A DNA stretch of 58,455 nt. Source: Alkalihalophilus marmarensis DSM 21297 (lineage in GTDB: Bacteria > Bacillota > Bacilli > Bacillales > Bacillaceae_D). Below the pieces are notes generated by a model, which was not told the origin of the DNA, ran no database searches, and was given only the letters and a program-made list of their open reading frames with translations. The position numbers and the translations under genes were made by a program. The stretch covers positions 1-58,455 of the forward strand of contig NZ_ATAE01000029.1 of NCBI RefSeq assembly GCF_000474275.2. Reading direction: 5' to 3'. Below, one piece after another: positions 7,962 to 16,613 of the stretch; position 1 is the stretch's first letter; each line of letters opens with the position of its first letter.

Positions 7962-7985
7962 TCGGTTCGATCAAATTTCACCCTA

Positions 7986-8022
7986 CAAGAAAAAGCATCA
8001 TGCTCTGCATGATGCTTTTTTT
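7986..8022. terminator. Bidirectional terminator (YtvI-like / ctaM)
   Basis: Perfect stem AAAAGCATCATGC/GCATGATGCTTTT with loop TCT and T-runs on both strands. Confidence 0.9.
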
Positions 8023-8026
8023 CGCT

Positions 8027-8584
8027 TTAATAATAAGGTGATATCATTACATACACTAACACACCAGTTAAACTTACATAAAGCCAGATCGGCATCGTCC
8101 AGCGCGCAATTTTACGGTGACGCTCATTTTCCATATTCCATGCTCTAGCTACTGAAGTTAGAGCTAATGGGACAATAATTGCTGCTAGTACGATATGTGT
8201 TATTAAGATGAAGTAATAGATCCCAGCCATGATGCCTGATCCCCCGTACGGTGTCGACGCAGATAAGAAATGATGCGCGACATACGTAACGAGAAATAAA
8301 GTAGTTGTAATAAAGGCTGCATAAATAAAACGTCGATGAACCACTACATTCTTCTTTAAAATAGCAATCAATGCTGCTAGTAAGAATAAAAATGTGAAAC
8401 TATTAAAAATAGCATTCATAAGCGGCAGAACCTTTACATCAAAAGCATTAAAGTTCTCATAGCCTGGCATCCCTGATAATAGTATAACTAAACCGTTGAT
8501 GACGATCGTTACAATAATAATAAAAGGTTTATAATTTCGTTTCTTAAACGAAGGGTTGTCTGCTGCGTGTTGGTGATTACTCAC
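8027..8584 (-). CDS. ctaM: CtaM/YozB (DUF420), cytochrome aa3 oxidase assembly factor
   Basis: 185 residues, a DUF420 membrane protein with about five helices: INGLVILLSGMPG, FTFLFLLAALIAIL, FITTTLFLVTYVAHHF, ILITHIVLAAIIVPLAL and the last at the C-terminus. Conserved His residues (VHRRF, YVAHHF, ITHIV) fit heme or metal handling. CtaM of Staphylococcus aureus and YozB of Bacillus are needed for active heme A (aa3) oxidase. It starts with GTG at 8584 behind GAGGAG at 8 bases. A terminator separates it from ctaF, so it has its own promoter. In B. subtilis the unrelated ctaG is at this place; no CtaG is visible here. Confidence 0.85.
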   Translation of the reverse strand: MSNHQHAADNPSFKKRNYKPFIIIVTIVINGLVILLSGMPGYENFNAFDVKVLPLMNAIFNSFTFLFLLAALIAILKKNVVVHRRFIYAAFITTTLFLVTYVAHHFLSASTPYGGSGIMAGIYYFILITHIVLAAIIVPLALTSVARAWNMENERHRKIARWTMPIWLYVSLTGVLVYVMISPYY

Positions 8585-8705
8585 AAATCATATCTCCTCT
8601 CATTGCTGTATCAATTCTTTTAAACTCGTACATATGAGTAGTACACATTTATTATACAATAGAAAGATTATCTTTACTTAAATTTGATTGTCACAATCTC
8701 ATGAA

Positions 8706-8740
8706 CAAAAAAGCTCTCATTCGTTATGAATGAGAGCTTT
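8706..8740 (-). terminator. Terminator of the cta operon after ctaF
   Basis: Perfect 13-bp stem AAAGCTCTCATTC/GAATGAGAGCTTT followed on the minus strand by TTTTTTG, 12 bases after the ctaF stop. Confidence 0.88.
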
Positions 8741-8751
8741 AAAGTATTACC

Positions 8752-9096
8752 TTAGATTTTATTGACTCCAAGCAGCAGCATTAAAGCTGCAATTGTTGGA
8801 ACGGTAATAAAAATACCAGAAATCATGAACGCATTTGCCCAGCCATGGTCTTTATCCTTCATATGCATAAAGAAGAATAATTGAAGAGCAAATTGAATCA
8901 CGGCAAGGATGAAAATAAATGGAATAGCAAATGAACGTGGAACCACATCCGTTGCGACAGCCATAAATGACATCAATGTTAAGAAAATCATAAGAGCAAA
9001 CACGACAATTTGCTTACGAATTTCTTTTTTAATTTGACGTCTTTCTTCCTCAGTCATTGCACTTTTATCAAATGATTGACTTAAATTATCTGCCAT
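8752..9096 (-). CDS. ctaF: Cytochrome caa3 oxidase subunit IV
   Basis: 114 residues with three membrane helices (IVVFALMIFLTLMSFMAVAT, IPFIFILAVIQFALQLFFFMHM and FMISGIFITVPTIAALMLLL) and a charged cytoplasmic N-terminus. The segment FALQLFFFMHMKDKDHGWANAF is the family signature. A small stabilising subunit of the quinol-independent cytochrome c oxidase in the cytoplasmic membrane. It follows ctaE with a 4-base gap, last of ctaCDEF. Confidence 0.92.
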   Translation of the reverse strand: MADNLSQSFDKSAMTEEERRQIKKEIRKQIVVFALMIFLTLMSFMAVATDVVPRSFAIPFIFILAVIQFALQLFFFMHMKDKDHGWANAFMISGIFITVPTIAALMLLLGVNKI

Positions 9097-9100
9097 GTGA

Positions 9101-9721
9101 TCAACCTCCTACTCCCATAAGATAGACAACTGTGAAGATGAATACCCACACAACGTCGATAAAGTGCCAGTATAGACCAGCCACATAGAACTTAGGAGCA
9201 TTTGTCAACGTAATTCCACTCTTTCTGTAACGGATTAAGAGGACAATAATCCAGCTTAAACCAAAGGCAACGTGGGCACCATGCAGTCCAACTAAGGAAT
9301 AGAATGCCGATGCAAATGCACTAGTTGAGAATCCAAATTGATAATCAACTACATAATGATGGAACTCATAAATTTCAAAGCCTAAGAATGCAAGACCTAA
9401 TACAACAGTAATCCACATCCAAATCATCATGGCTTTGAAATTATTCTTCTTCATCGCAAACATTGCTAACACACTTGTTAAACTACTTGTTAAAAGCAGC
9501 ATTGTCATGATAAAGACAAGATCTAGAGCAACGAGGTCAGCTGAAGTAGGACCGTCAGCTGTACCACCGCGAAGACCTAAGAATGTACCAAAGAATGTTG
9601 CAAAAAGGATGGTTTCACCACCAAGGAAGAACCAGAAACCAAGGAATTTATTTTTCCCTTCAAGTGTAGCCCTCTCCGGATGAGAAGGAAGACCTTTTGA
9701 CGTATCAACTGCACCTGCCAT
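9101..9721 (-). CDS. ctaE: Cytochrome caa3 oxidase subunit III
   Basis: 206 residues, five predicted membrane helices. FLGFWFFLGGETILFATFFGTFLGLR near the start, the conserved YEFHHY and the stretch FYSLVGLHGAHVAFGLSWI are typical of Bacillus subunit III; FYVAGLYWHFIDVVWVFIFTVVYLMG ends the protein. It supports the heme-copper core and proton uptake. The stop of ctaD and the start of ctaE are 3 bases apart, as expected for co-translated subunits. Confidence 0.95.
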   Translation of the reverse strand: MAGAVDTSKGLPSHPERATLEGKNKFLGFWFFLGGETILFATFFGTFLGLRGGTADGPTSADLVALDLVFIMTMLLLTSSLTSVLAMFAMKKNNFKAMMIWMWITVVLGLAFLGFEIYEFHHYVVDYQFGFSTSAFASAFYSLVGLHGAHVAFGLSWIIVLLIRYRKSGITLTNAPKFYVAGLYWHFIDVVWVFIFTVVYLMGVGG

Positions 9722-9724
9722 TTC

Positions 9725-11602
9725 TTAGTTCCCTCCTTTCTTTAATTCCGCTAAATCAGCTTTCACTTGTTCAGCTGGAATATGGTAACCATGATCTTCT
9801 TTGATCGAACGAACGAACATACAACCGAATGTAAGAGCAAGACCGCCAATTGCTACGATCCATGGATTAATAATAGGGTTATCCATGTTTAACATGATTA
9901 ATCCAAAGCCTGCAAAGAACAAGCCGATAGACATAATGAAAGGCAGGATTGAACCATTAGGCATGTGAATGTCTGTTACAGGTTCAGCTGGCTTCATTGT
10001 GCCGTCACCATGAATTTTTTCATAGAACAATGGATCAAGAGAACGAACTTGCGGCGTTTGCGCAAAGTTGTACTCAGGAACCGGAGTTGGTGTTGCCCAC
10101 TCAAGAGTACGAGCATCCCATGGATCTGCTACTGTTACACGCTCACCCTTGAATGCAGAGTAGATAACGTTGATAACAAGTAAGATAACACCAGCAGACA
10201 TGAAGAATGTACCGATTGTACTGATGAAGTTAAATGCATCAAGACCTTGGTCGCCAAGATATGTGTAAACACGACGAGGCATACCCATTAGACCTAATAA
10301 ATGTTGTACAAAGAATGTTAAATGGAAACCGATGTAGAATACCCAGAAGAATAGTTTACCTAGTGTTTCATTTAACATATGACCAAACATTTTCGGGTAC
10401 CAATAGAATAGACCCGCGAATAATGAAAGAACGATACCACCAACAATAATGTAGTGGAAGTGAGCTACAACAAAGTACGTATCATGATATAGGTAATCAA
10501 CAGGTGCCATAGCAAGCATTACCCCTGTTACCCCACCAAGTACGAATGTCGGTACGAAAGAAGAAGCAAATAACATCGCTGTGTTAAATGTGATCTTACC
10601 GCCCCACATTGTAAATAGCCAGTTAAAGATTTTGATACCGGTTGGTACCGCAATCGTCATTGTTGCAACCGCGAAGATAGAGTTAGCAACAGGACCCATA
10701 CCTACTGTAAACATGTGGTGAGCCCAAACCATGAATCCTAAGAATGCAATGATCATTGTAGCGAATACCATCGCTGTATAACCGAATAGACGCTTTCTTG
10801 AGAAAGCTGGAATAACTTCAGAAATAATCCCGAATGCCGGCAATACTAAGATATATACCTCAGGGTGACCGAAAATCCAGAAAATATGCTGCCATAATAC
10901 TACGTTACCACCCATGCTCGGGATGAAGTATTGAGCTTCAAATAAACGATCTAACATTAGTAGTGCAAGACCAGCAGCAAGTGGTGTAAACGCGAATAAA
11001 ATTAATGTAGACGAAATGAATGACGTCCATACGAATAATGGCAGACGCATCATTGTCATGCCTGGTGCACGCATATTAACGATCGTAACAAGGAAGTTAA
11101 TCGCTGAAATAAGCGTACCAATACCAGAAACCTGTAAACCTAGTACATAGAAATCAATTCCAAGTCCGCCATAATCACGGCTGGATAGCGGCACATAAGC
11201 TGTCCAACCAGCGTCAGGACCGCCGCCAAAGAACCAGCTTAAGCTAAGAAGTAATCCACCGAAAAAGAAGATCCAGAACCCGAGAGCGTTGACAAATGGA
11301 AATGCAACGTCACGAGCACCGATTTGTAGTGGAATAACATAGTTCATAAATGCAAACAATAATGGTGTAGCTGCTAAGAAAAGCATAATCGTACCATGCA
11401 TCGTAATGAATTCATTAAATGTTTGACCACTTAAGAAGTTCATTTCTGGATACATAAGCTGAATACGCATGAATAGCGCCATTACACCAGCTTTTACAAA
11501 GAAAAGTGTTCCTGCAATTAAATACATAATCGCAATCTTTTTATGGTCAACTGTTGTTAACCAATCCCAGATAACACTTTTTTCTTGTTTCTGTGTAGCC
11601 AA
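9725..11602 (-). CDS. ctaD: Cytochrome caa3 oxidase subunit I
   Basis: 625 residues, the catalytic heme a / heme a3-CuB subunit with 12 core and extra C-terminal helices. Seen: the heme a ligand in EFITMHGTIMLF (near residue 68), the CuB site FGHPEVYILVLPAFG (near 245, with the cross-linked His-Tyr pair), VWAHHMFTVGM (near 295, CuB His-His) and VAHFHYIIVGG (near 382, heme a3 and heme a His). It reduces O2 to water while pumping protons, and the residues needed are present. It lies 35 bases downstream of ctaC. Length fits the Bacillus caa3 family. Confidence 0.97.
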   Translation of the reverse strand: MATQKQEKSVIWDWLTTVDHKKIAIMYLIAGTLFFVKAGVMALFMRIQLMYPEMNFLSGQTFNEFITMHGTIMLFLAATPLLFAFMNYVIPLQIGARDVAFPFVNALGFWIFFFGGLLLSLSWFFGGGPDAGWTAYVPLSSRDYGGLGIDFYVLGLQVSGIGTLISAINFLVTIVNMRAPGMTMMRLPLFVWTSFISSTLILFAFTPLAAGLALLMLDRLFEAQYFIPSMGGNVVLWQHIFWIFGHPEVYILVLPAFGIISEVIPAFSRKRLFGYTAMVFATMIIAFLGFMVWAHHMFTVGMGPVANSIFAVATMTIAVPTGIKIFNWLFTMWGGKITFNTAMLFASSFVPTFVLGGVTGVMLAMAPVDYLYHDTYFVVAHFHYIIVGGIVLSLFAGLFYWYPKMFGHMLNETLGKLFFWVFYIGFHLTFFVQHLLGLMGMPRRVYTYLGDQGLDAFNFISTIGTFFMSAGVILLVINVIYSAFKGERVTVADPWDARTLEWATPTPVPEYNFAQTPQVRSLDPLFYEKIHGDGTMKPAEPVTDIHMPNGSILPFIMSIGLFFAGFGLIMLNMDNPIINPWIVAIGGLALTFGCMFVRSIKEDHGYHIPAEQVKADLAELKKGGN

Positions 11603-11637
11603 TGGGTTAACCTCCTTCTAAATCAAGTTCGCTAGTC

Positions 11638-12666
11638 TTATTCCATTACTTTTAATGAACGAAGGTATGCAATTAGTGCTTCCATATCTTCCTCGCTCAT
11701 ATCAGGGTATGCTGGCATAACATTACCTTGTTTTAGAGATTGAGGATCACGAATCCATGCCTCTAGGTTCTCATCGTTATTCTCAAGATAACCAGCAATT
11801 ACTTCACGCTCTCCAAAGTTAGTGAAAGCCGGACCTGCTGCAGTTCCAGTTCCACCTACCGCGTGACATCCAATACATGAGTTTTCTTCAAATACTTGAC
11901 GACCTTGGTTAGCAAGAGTTTCAGTAGGCTCTTCTACCTCAGCTGACATACCCTCTACCCAAGCATCGTATTCATCACGCTCTAGAGCGATCAGTTTAAA
12001 GTCCATTAAGGCATGTGAAGGACCACAAAGTTCAGCACATTTACCTTTAAAAACGCCGGGTTCATCTGCTTCTAACCACATGTGGTTCGTAATACCAGGA
12101 ACGGTATCAATTTTACCACCTAGAGCAGGTACCCAGAATGAGTGAAGAACATCTTGCGCGTGAAGCTCAAAGATTACTTTCTCTCCTACTGGAATGTAAA
12201 CATCTTGCCCAGCAGTAAATCCTTCGTTTTCGTAATCAAACTGCCACCAGAACTGATGACCTGTTACTTTGATGTAGACTGTGTTATCCCCTACTTCAGG
12301 GTCTGGATCCTTATCCGCAAACATAAACGTACCGGTAATTGTAGGTACCGCTAAGATTACAAGCAGGATAATCGGAATCACTGTCCACGTAATTTCGAGT
12401 GCCGTATTCCCGTGAACTTGTTTAGGAATCTCGTCGTCACCAGGCTTGCGACGATATTTTGCAAGAATGATGAAAAAGATTGCAAATACGACAATACTCA
12501 CAAGGGCCATGACAATTATTGAAAGAATCATATTATCATAAATCCATTGTGCTTGAGGACCCTTAGGATCAAGAGCCGTTAGGTTTTCCTCCCCCAGACA
12601 CCCTGTCAAGAAAAGGGTTAAAAATGAAAGAGGTAGAAAACGCGATGCTGTTTTCCAAAGTTTCAT
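11638..12666 (-). CDS. ctaC: Cytochrome caa3 oxidase subunit II with cytochrome c domain
   Basis: 342 residues. A lipobox LTGCLG (Cys 23) predicts a lipid anchor, followed by two membrane helices, a cupredoxin CuA domain with GKCAELCGPSHALM ligands, and a C-terminal cytochrome c domain with CIGCH (264-268) and a probable axial Met in GNVMPAYPDM (Met 317). The fused cytochrome c marks the enzyme as caa3 type. The exposed region is acidic. The ATG at 12666 is chosen because the signal peptide starts there; frames reaching back to 12693 add residues without a better ribosome site. A palindrome and a terminator-like hairpin separate it from ctaB. Confidence 0.95.
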   Translation of the reverse strand: MKLWKTASRFLPLSFLTLFLTGCLGEENLTALDPKGPQAQWIYDNMILSIIVMALVSIVVFAIFFIILAKYRRKPGDDEIPKQVHGNTALEITWTVIPIILLVILAVPTITGTFMFADKDPDPEVGDNTVYIKVTGHQFWWQFDYENEGFTAGQDVYIPVGEKVIFELHAQDVLHSFWVPALGGKIDTVPGITNHMWLEADEPGVFKGKCAELCGPSHALMDFKLIALERDEYDAWVEGMSAEVEEPTETLANQGRQVFEENSCIGCHAVGGTGTAAGPAFTNFGEREVIAGYLENNDENLEAWIRDPQSLKQGNVMPAYPDMSEEDMEALIAYLRSLKVME

Positions 12667-12693
12667 CTGACAATCCAACCTCACTTTCGTCAA

Positions 12694-12707
12694 GTAGTCA
12701 TGACTAC
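12694..12707. promoter_or_regulatory. 14-bp palindrome before ctaC
   Basis: GTAGTCATGACTAC is a perfect palindrome 28 bases upstream of the ctaC start. It could be an operator; no regulator can be assigned from sequence. Confidence 0.35.
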
Positions 12708-12725
12708 ATAAAAATATTTATCATC

Positions 12726-12792
12726 AAAAATTCATTTCTAATGAGTTAGGTTCTCTAACTTAGTTAGATATCTCTAATAAATTAGAAATGAA
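12726..12792 (-). terminator. Hairpin with T-run between ctaB and ctaC
   Basis: A 12-bp perfect inverted repeat TTCATTTCTAAT (12792-12781 and 12742-12731 on the minus strand) encloses a 38-base loop that can form a smaller stem (AGTTAG/CTAACT). TTTTTGATG follows. It starts in the last codons of ctaB. It could be a partial terminator that sets ctaB against ctaCDEF levels; the long loop makes it weaker than the other terminators here. Confidence 0.45.
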
Positions 12793-13720
12793 CAATGACC
12801 ATAAGAACAAATAAAATCGTTAAATAATTTAACGAATAAACAAACATTAATCTTGCCCACTTAATATCATCTTTCATCTTAAAACCAGCAATTCCAAGAG
12901 CAAGCCAACCTACTCCTAAAACAGCTGCGACGATTGTGTAGACAAGTCCAAAAGGGTAGAGCATTAAAGAAACTGGCAGAAGCGCAGCTACATAAACGAC
13001 CATCTGACGTTTAGTCATTTCAAAACCTGCAACTACCGGCAGCATTGGAATTCCAGCTGCTCTGTATTCTTCTACACGCTTCATTGCTAATGCAAGGAAG
13101 TGTGGAGGCTGCCAAAGAAACATGATAAAAAATAGCAACCAAGCATACAAGTGTAAACCGCCATCTATCGCTGCCCAACCAATTAATGGAGGAACTGCTC
13201 CTGAAAAGCTTCCTACAATTGTATTTAATGTAGTAGTTCTCTTAGTCCACATAGTGTATAGCACTACATAAATAAACAGACCAATTAACCCGATAACAGC
13301 TGCAGTCGGTGTTGTAAGCGCTAAAAAGATTATCCCTAAAGCAGCCTGTGCAAGTCCAACCAACAGCACATGTTTAGCAGAAAAGCGTCCAGTTACAGTA
13401 GGCCTTTCTTTTGTTCGTTCCATAAGATGATCTATGTCACGATCAATATAGTTGTTTAATGTACAACCGCCTGCCATGACTAATGCTGCTCCTAAGAGCG
13501 CAAAAATCATTGTATCAAGATGCATCGTAAACACTGTACCGGTATAAACAATTGCCAAGTAAATCCCGGCAAAGGTTGTAATTAGATTAGAAGTAACGAT
13601 CCCTTGCTTTGCAAGCACAAGATAGTCTTTCCATGATTTTTGCTGAACGTCAGCAACTGATGAATCAGGACCAGCTTCGATTACATTTGTCGGATCGATG
13701 GCTGTATTAGACTTATTCAT
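12782..13720 (-). CDS. ctaB: Protoheme IX farnesyltransferase (heme O synthase)
   Basis: 312 residues of the UbiA prenyltransferase family. About nine helices; the first Asp-rich motif is [20 protein letters not shown] (near residue 98), which binds farnesyl diphosphate through Mg, and [22 protein letters not shown] lies in the second conserved loop. It makes heme O, which CtaA then oxidises to heme A for CtaD. The ATG at 13720 is used; the TTG just before it (13723) is nearer to AAAGGGGGTGA and could be the true start. Divergent from ctaA. Confidence 0.94.
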   Translation of the reverse strand: MNKSNTAIDPTNVIEAGPDSSVADVQQKSWKDYLVLAKQGIVTSNLITTFAGIYLAIVYTGTVFTMHLDTMIFALLGAALVMAGGCTLNNYIDRDIDHLMERTKERPTVTGRFSAKHVLLVGLAQAALGIIFLALTTPTAAVIGLIGLFIYVVLYTMWTKRTTTLNTIVGSFSGAVPPLIGWAAIDGGLHLYAWLLFFIMFLWQPPHFLALAMKRVEEYRAAGIPMLPVVAGFEMTKRQMVVYVAALLPVSLMLYPFGLVYTIVAAVLGVGWLALGIAGFKMKDDIKWARLMFVYSLNYLTILFVLMVIVHF

Positions 13721-14024
13721 CAATTCTTCACCCCCTTTGTAGAATGAACCATTCATACAGACATTTCTACAAAAAATAAATTAGGCGCCGTTTTCACACA
13801 CACCTAATATCTGTCACAAACACATTATATCTCAAAATCTTAATTGTTTCAGCAAAATCATGAGTTTCACATTTTCTTCACATTTAGGATTCGACATAAA
13901 ATATTCACGGTGAGGAAATTGACTTTTATTTGCTTTATTTTTAAGATCAAAGGAGACAAATGTTTTTCTCTTTGCTTACTCTAGCATATATTTAGATAAT
14001 TTTATAGAAGGAAAGGTGAAATTA
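13721..14024. promoter_or_regulatory. ctaB/ctaA divergent promoter region
   Basis: For ctaA: TTGACT (13919-13924), 17-base spacer, TAAGAT (13942-13947), about 78 bases before the start. For ctaB on the minus strand: TATAAT at 13829-13824 with only a weak -35. Between them lie TTTCACATTTTCTTCACATTT and other TTCACA/TGTGA elements that recall ResD boxes; ResDE is known to control both genes in B. subtilis, but the sites here are only loose matches. No gene is visible in this stretch. Confidence 0.5.
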
Positions 14025-14918
14025 GTGCACAAACGATTGAAGATTTATAGTGTCATCACCTCAATAGGGGTGTTAATCGTCCTCTTACAAGGTGCACTTG
14101 TTACTAAAACTGGTTCAGGTGAAGGTTGTGGGGCCACTTGGCCGCTTTGTTTTGGCGAAGTGATTCCGACAAATCCTGCCATCGAGACGATTATTGAATA
14201 TAGTCATCGAATTGTATCAGGTTTAGTAGGTGCAATGATTATTATTCTTGCTATTTGGGCTTGGAAACAACTAAAGCATATGAGAGAAGCGAAAGCATTA
14301 TCGATCGCTGCTGTCATACTTATTATTTTTCAAGGTCTGCTAGGAGCAGGCGCCGTCGTATTTGGTCAATCAAAGGCGATTCTTGCCCTCCACTTTGGAA
14401 TTTCTGCTATGTCTCTTGCTGCAGTCGTATTGCTAACCATTCTAGCATTTGAAGATGGCAGGGAGCATACGATGGCTCCTAAAGTAAGCAAAGGCTTTAA
14501 GTACTATGTATTCTTTGTTATTACTTATTGTTATGCAGTAATCTATTCAGGAGCATATGTAAAGCATTCAGAAGCTACATTAGCCTGCGCTGGTTTCCCA
14601 TTATGTAACGGCCAGATTTTCCCTGGACTGTACGGTCCGGTCGGGGCACATTACTTCCATAGAGTTGTGGGAACAATTCTCTTACTCTTTTTACTCATTC
14701 TTATGATTTGGACTTTATCCCGTTATCGACATTACAGAGTGCTGACTTGGACAGCTGTGTTATCTTTCTTATTAGTTGTCGGCCAATTTATTAGCGGTAT
14801 TTCGATTGTATTTACTCAAAATGCTTTATCTGTAGGTCTTATTCATGCGTTAATTATCTCAATTCTTTTCTCTGCCTTGTCTTACATGACTATGATTATT
14901 ACAAGGCCTTCACATTAA
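14025..14918 (+). CDS. ctaA: Heme A synthase
   Basis: 297 residues, eight membrane helices in two repeated four-helix halves, with the heme-ligand His in EYSHRIVSG (near residue 60) and its repeat FHRVVGTIL (near 213). The two external Cys pairs of the Bacillus enzyme are seen (GEGCGATWPLCFG near residue 34 and LACAGFPLCNG near 190). It oxidises the C8 methyl of heme O to give heme A. GTG at 14025 is taken as start with GGAAAGGTG 6 bases upstream; the GTG at 14016 is part of that site. Monocistronic, own terminator. Confidence 0.94.
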   Translation: MHKRLKIYSVITSIGVLIVLLQGALVTKTGSGEGCGATWPLCFGEVIPTNPAIETIIEYSHRIVSGLVGAMIIILAIWAWKQLKHMREAKALSIAAVILIIFQGLLGAGAVVFGQSKAILALHFGISAMSLAAVVLLTILAFEDGREHTMAPKVSKGFKYYVFFVITYCYAVIYSGAYVKHSEATLACAGFPLCNGQIFPGLYGPVGAHYFHRVVGTILLLFLLILMIWTLSRYRHYRVLTWTAVLSFLLVVGQFISGISIVFTQNALSVGLIHALIISILFSALSYMTMIITRPSH

Positions 14919-14949
14919 CTACAGTATTTAACTACAATAATTAACCACA

Positions 14950-14990
14950 AAAAAATGACAGCAGTCTATTGCTGTCATTTTTTATTTATA
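14950..14990 (+). terminator. Terminator of ctaA
   Basis: Perfect stem AAAAAATGACAGCA/TGCTGTCATTTTTT, loop of 6, then ATTTAT. Confidence 0.85.
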
Positions 14991-15021
14991 ACCATATTTA
15001 TCTATTTCATACACCCTCATT

Positions 15022-15069
15022 CCTCATCTTCACCTTTCCTCATCTTCACCTTTCATCATCTTCACCTTT
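15022..15069. repeat. Three 16-bp tandem repeats at the 3' end of the photolyase gene
   Basis: Unit CCTCATCTTCACCTTT at 15022-15037 and 15038-15053, then CATCATCTTCACCTTT at 15054-15069. The third unit encodes the last residues of the photolyase and the second holds its stop codon. The unit is not a multiple of three, so loss or gain of a unit shifts frame near the C-terminus. Confidence 0.9.
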
Positions 15070-16491
15070 AAAAAACGATATAGCCTTCTTCCTTTGCTTA
15101 CTGTGGTCAACGATAGGCAGAGGGTAATCCTCATCTAGCCTGCATTTATACTTGACTTGTTCTTCTTCACTCATTTTCCACGGCTCATGAATATATTGAT
15201 CAGGCACATGCTTAAGCTCCGGGATATAGGTGCGTATATAGGTACCATTCTTATCAAATCGTTTTGATTGAGTAACAGGATTAAAGATTCTAAAATAAGG
15301 TACAGCATCCGTTCCTACTGAGGCGGCCCATTGCCAGCCTCCGATATTAGAAGAAGGATCATAATCAATCAGCATGCGTTCAAAATACCGCTCCCCCAAA
15401 CGCCAATCAATTAACAAATCTTTGGTAAGAAACGAGGCAGTGATCATTCTAAGCCGATTATGCATCCAGCCTTCATTCAACAATTGCCTCATTCCTGCAT
15501 CTACAATCGGAAAGCCAGTTTCTCCACGTTTCCATGAAGTTAGTTCGTCTTGATCATGACTCCACTTCAACTCTCGGTACGCCTTCATTATTTCACGGTC
15601 TTTACAATCAGGCTCATAAAAATGAACCATTCGGTAAAAATCTCTCCATGCTAACTCTTTTAGAAACGTTTCAGCACTATAGGAATCTGCTTCAGAATTT
15701 AAAATATGATAATAAATACTTCTAATAGACAGGGCGCCTGTTTTTATATATGGCGAAAGCCGGCTGGTCCCGATTATGCTTGGGAAATCACGATTCGCTT
15801 TATAGCCTGTGAGCCTTTTTTTCGTAAACATTTGAAGTCTCTTTATTGCATGCTCCTCGCCTATGGCAGACCAATCAAATCTGCATTTCTTTAGTAGGTT
15901 AGCAAACAAAGCTTCTGCCTCCGGGTCGGGTGTAGTACCTTTATAAACAGAACTTATCAATACATCTTTCTTAATAACAGCCGGGGTACGCTTCCTCTCT
16001 TTTGCCCAAGCTTTATAATATGGGGTAAATACTTTGTATGGAGTCCCGTCTTTTTTCAACACTTGGTCAGGCTTAGTTAAAAAAGCATCCTCAAATGTAA
16101 AAAATGGGATTGATTGCTCGGAAAGAAACTGTTCTGCCGCTTCATCTCTTAGCCTTCCTTCCCCAATACGATCATCGTTTGCATACACGGCATCTATTTC
16201 AGGAAAAGCTTGGAGCAATTTAGAAAGTGCGTCTTCAATTGTACCCGTAATAATGTAGAGATCTCCATCATTTGCTTTAAGAGTTTGTTTAAAATGCATG
16301 ACGGTTTGAAAAAAGTAATCGTGATGAACCGGCTCAACTGATGCTGTTTTAGGATCTAAATAGAAAAAAGCCAGCCACTTGCCACCATGTTGTTCAATCG
16401 CCTCTATTGCATGATTTAATGCCGTATGATCATGCAGTCTAAAGTCTCTTCTAAACCAAACTGCTTTAAATGTATCGTTATTCCCCAACAC
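15046..16491 (-). CDS. phr: Deoxyribodipyrimidine photolyase, class I CPD type
   Basis: About 481 residues. The N-terminal antenna domain begins KAVWFRRDFRLHDHTAL; the C-terminal FAD domain carries FLKELAWRDFYRMVHFYEP (near residue 265), GFPIVDAGMRQL, WMHNRLRMITASFLTKDLLIDW (near 330) and DYDPSSNIGGWQWAASVGTDAVPYFRIFNP, all diagnostic for class I CPD photolyases. It reverses cyclobutane dimers with blue light. GTG at 16491 is chosen 5 bases after GGAGG; TTG at 16488 is equally possible and an ATG at 16527 lies upstream. The C-terminus KGEDDER is made by a tandem repeat. It sits between ctaA and pycA, where B. subtilis has no such gene. Confidence 0.92.
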   Translation of the reverse strand: MLGNNDTFKAVWFRRDFRLHDHTALNHAIEAIEQHGGKWLAFFYLDPKTASVEPVHHDYFFQTVMHFKQTLKANDGDLYIITGTIEDALSKLLQAFPEIDAVYANDDRIGEGRLRDEAAEQFLSEQSIPFFTFEDAFLTKPDQVLKKDGTPYKVFTPYYKAWAKERKRTPAVIKKDVLISSVYKGTTPDPEAEALFANLLKKCRFDWSAIGEEHAIKRLQMFTKKRLTGYKANRDFPSIIGTSRLSPYIKTGALSIRSIYYHILNSEADSYSAETFLKELAWRDFYRMVHFYEPDCKDREIMKAYRELKWSHDQDELTSWKRGETGFPIVDAGMRQLLNEGWMHNRLRMITASFLTKDLLIDWRLGERYFERMLIDYDPSSNIGGWQWAASVGTDAVPYFRIFNPVTQSKRFDKNGTYIRTYIPELKHVPDQYIHEPWKMSEEEQVKYKCRLDEDYPLPIVDHSKQRKKAISFFKGEDDER

Positions 16492-16572
16492 TTCCACCTC
16501 CAGTTGCACACCAACTTGCACATGCACTTAACAAAACATATACAATTATAGTATATCACCTTACCCGTCCAC

Positions 16573-16606
16573 AAGAAAAAACACAACCTGCCAAGACAGG
16601 TTGTGT
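16573..16606 (-). terminator. Terminator of pycA
   Basis: Perfect 10-bp stem ACACAACCTG/CAGGTTGTGT, loop of 6, then TTTTTTCTTG on the minus strand. Confidence 0.88.
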
Positions 16607-16613
16607 CGTTAAC

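Noticed and set aside
12781-12842. Tiny extra gene in the ctaB-ctaC gap
   Set aside because: The gap is explained by an inverted repeat; no ORF has a ribosome site.
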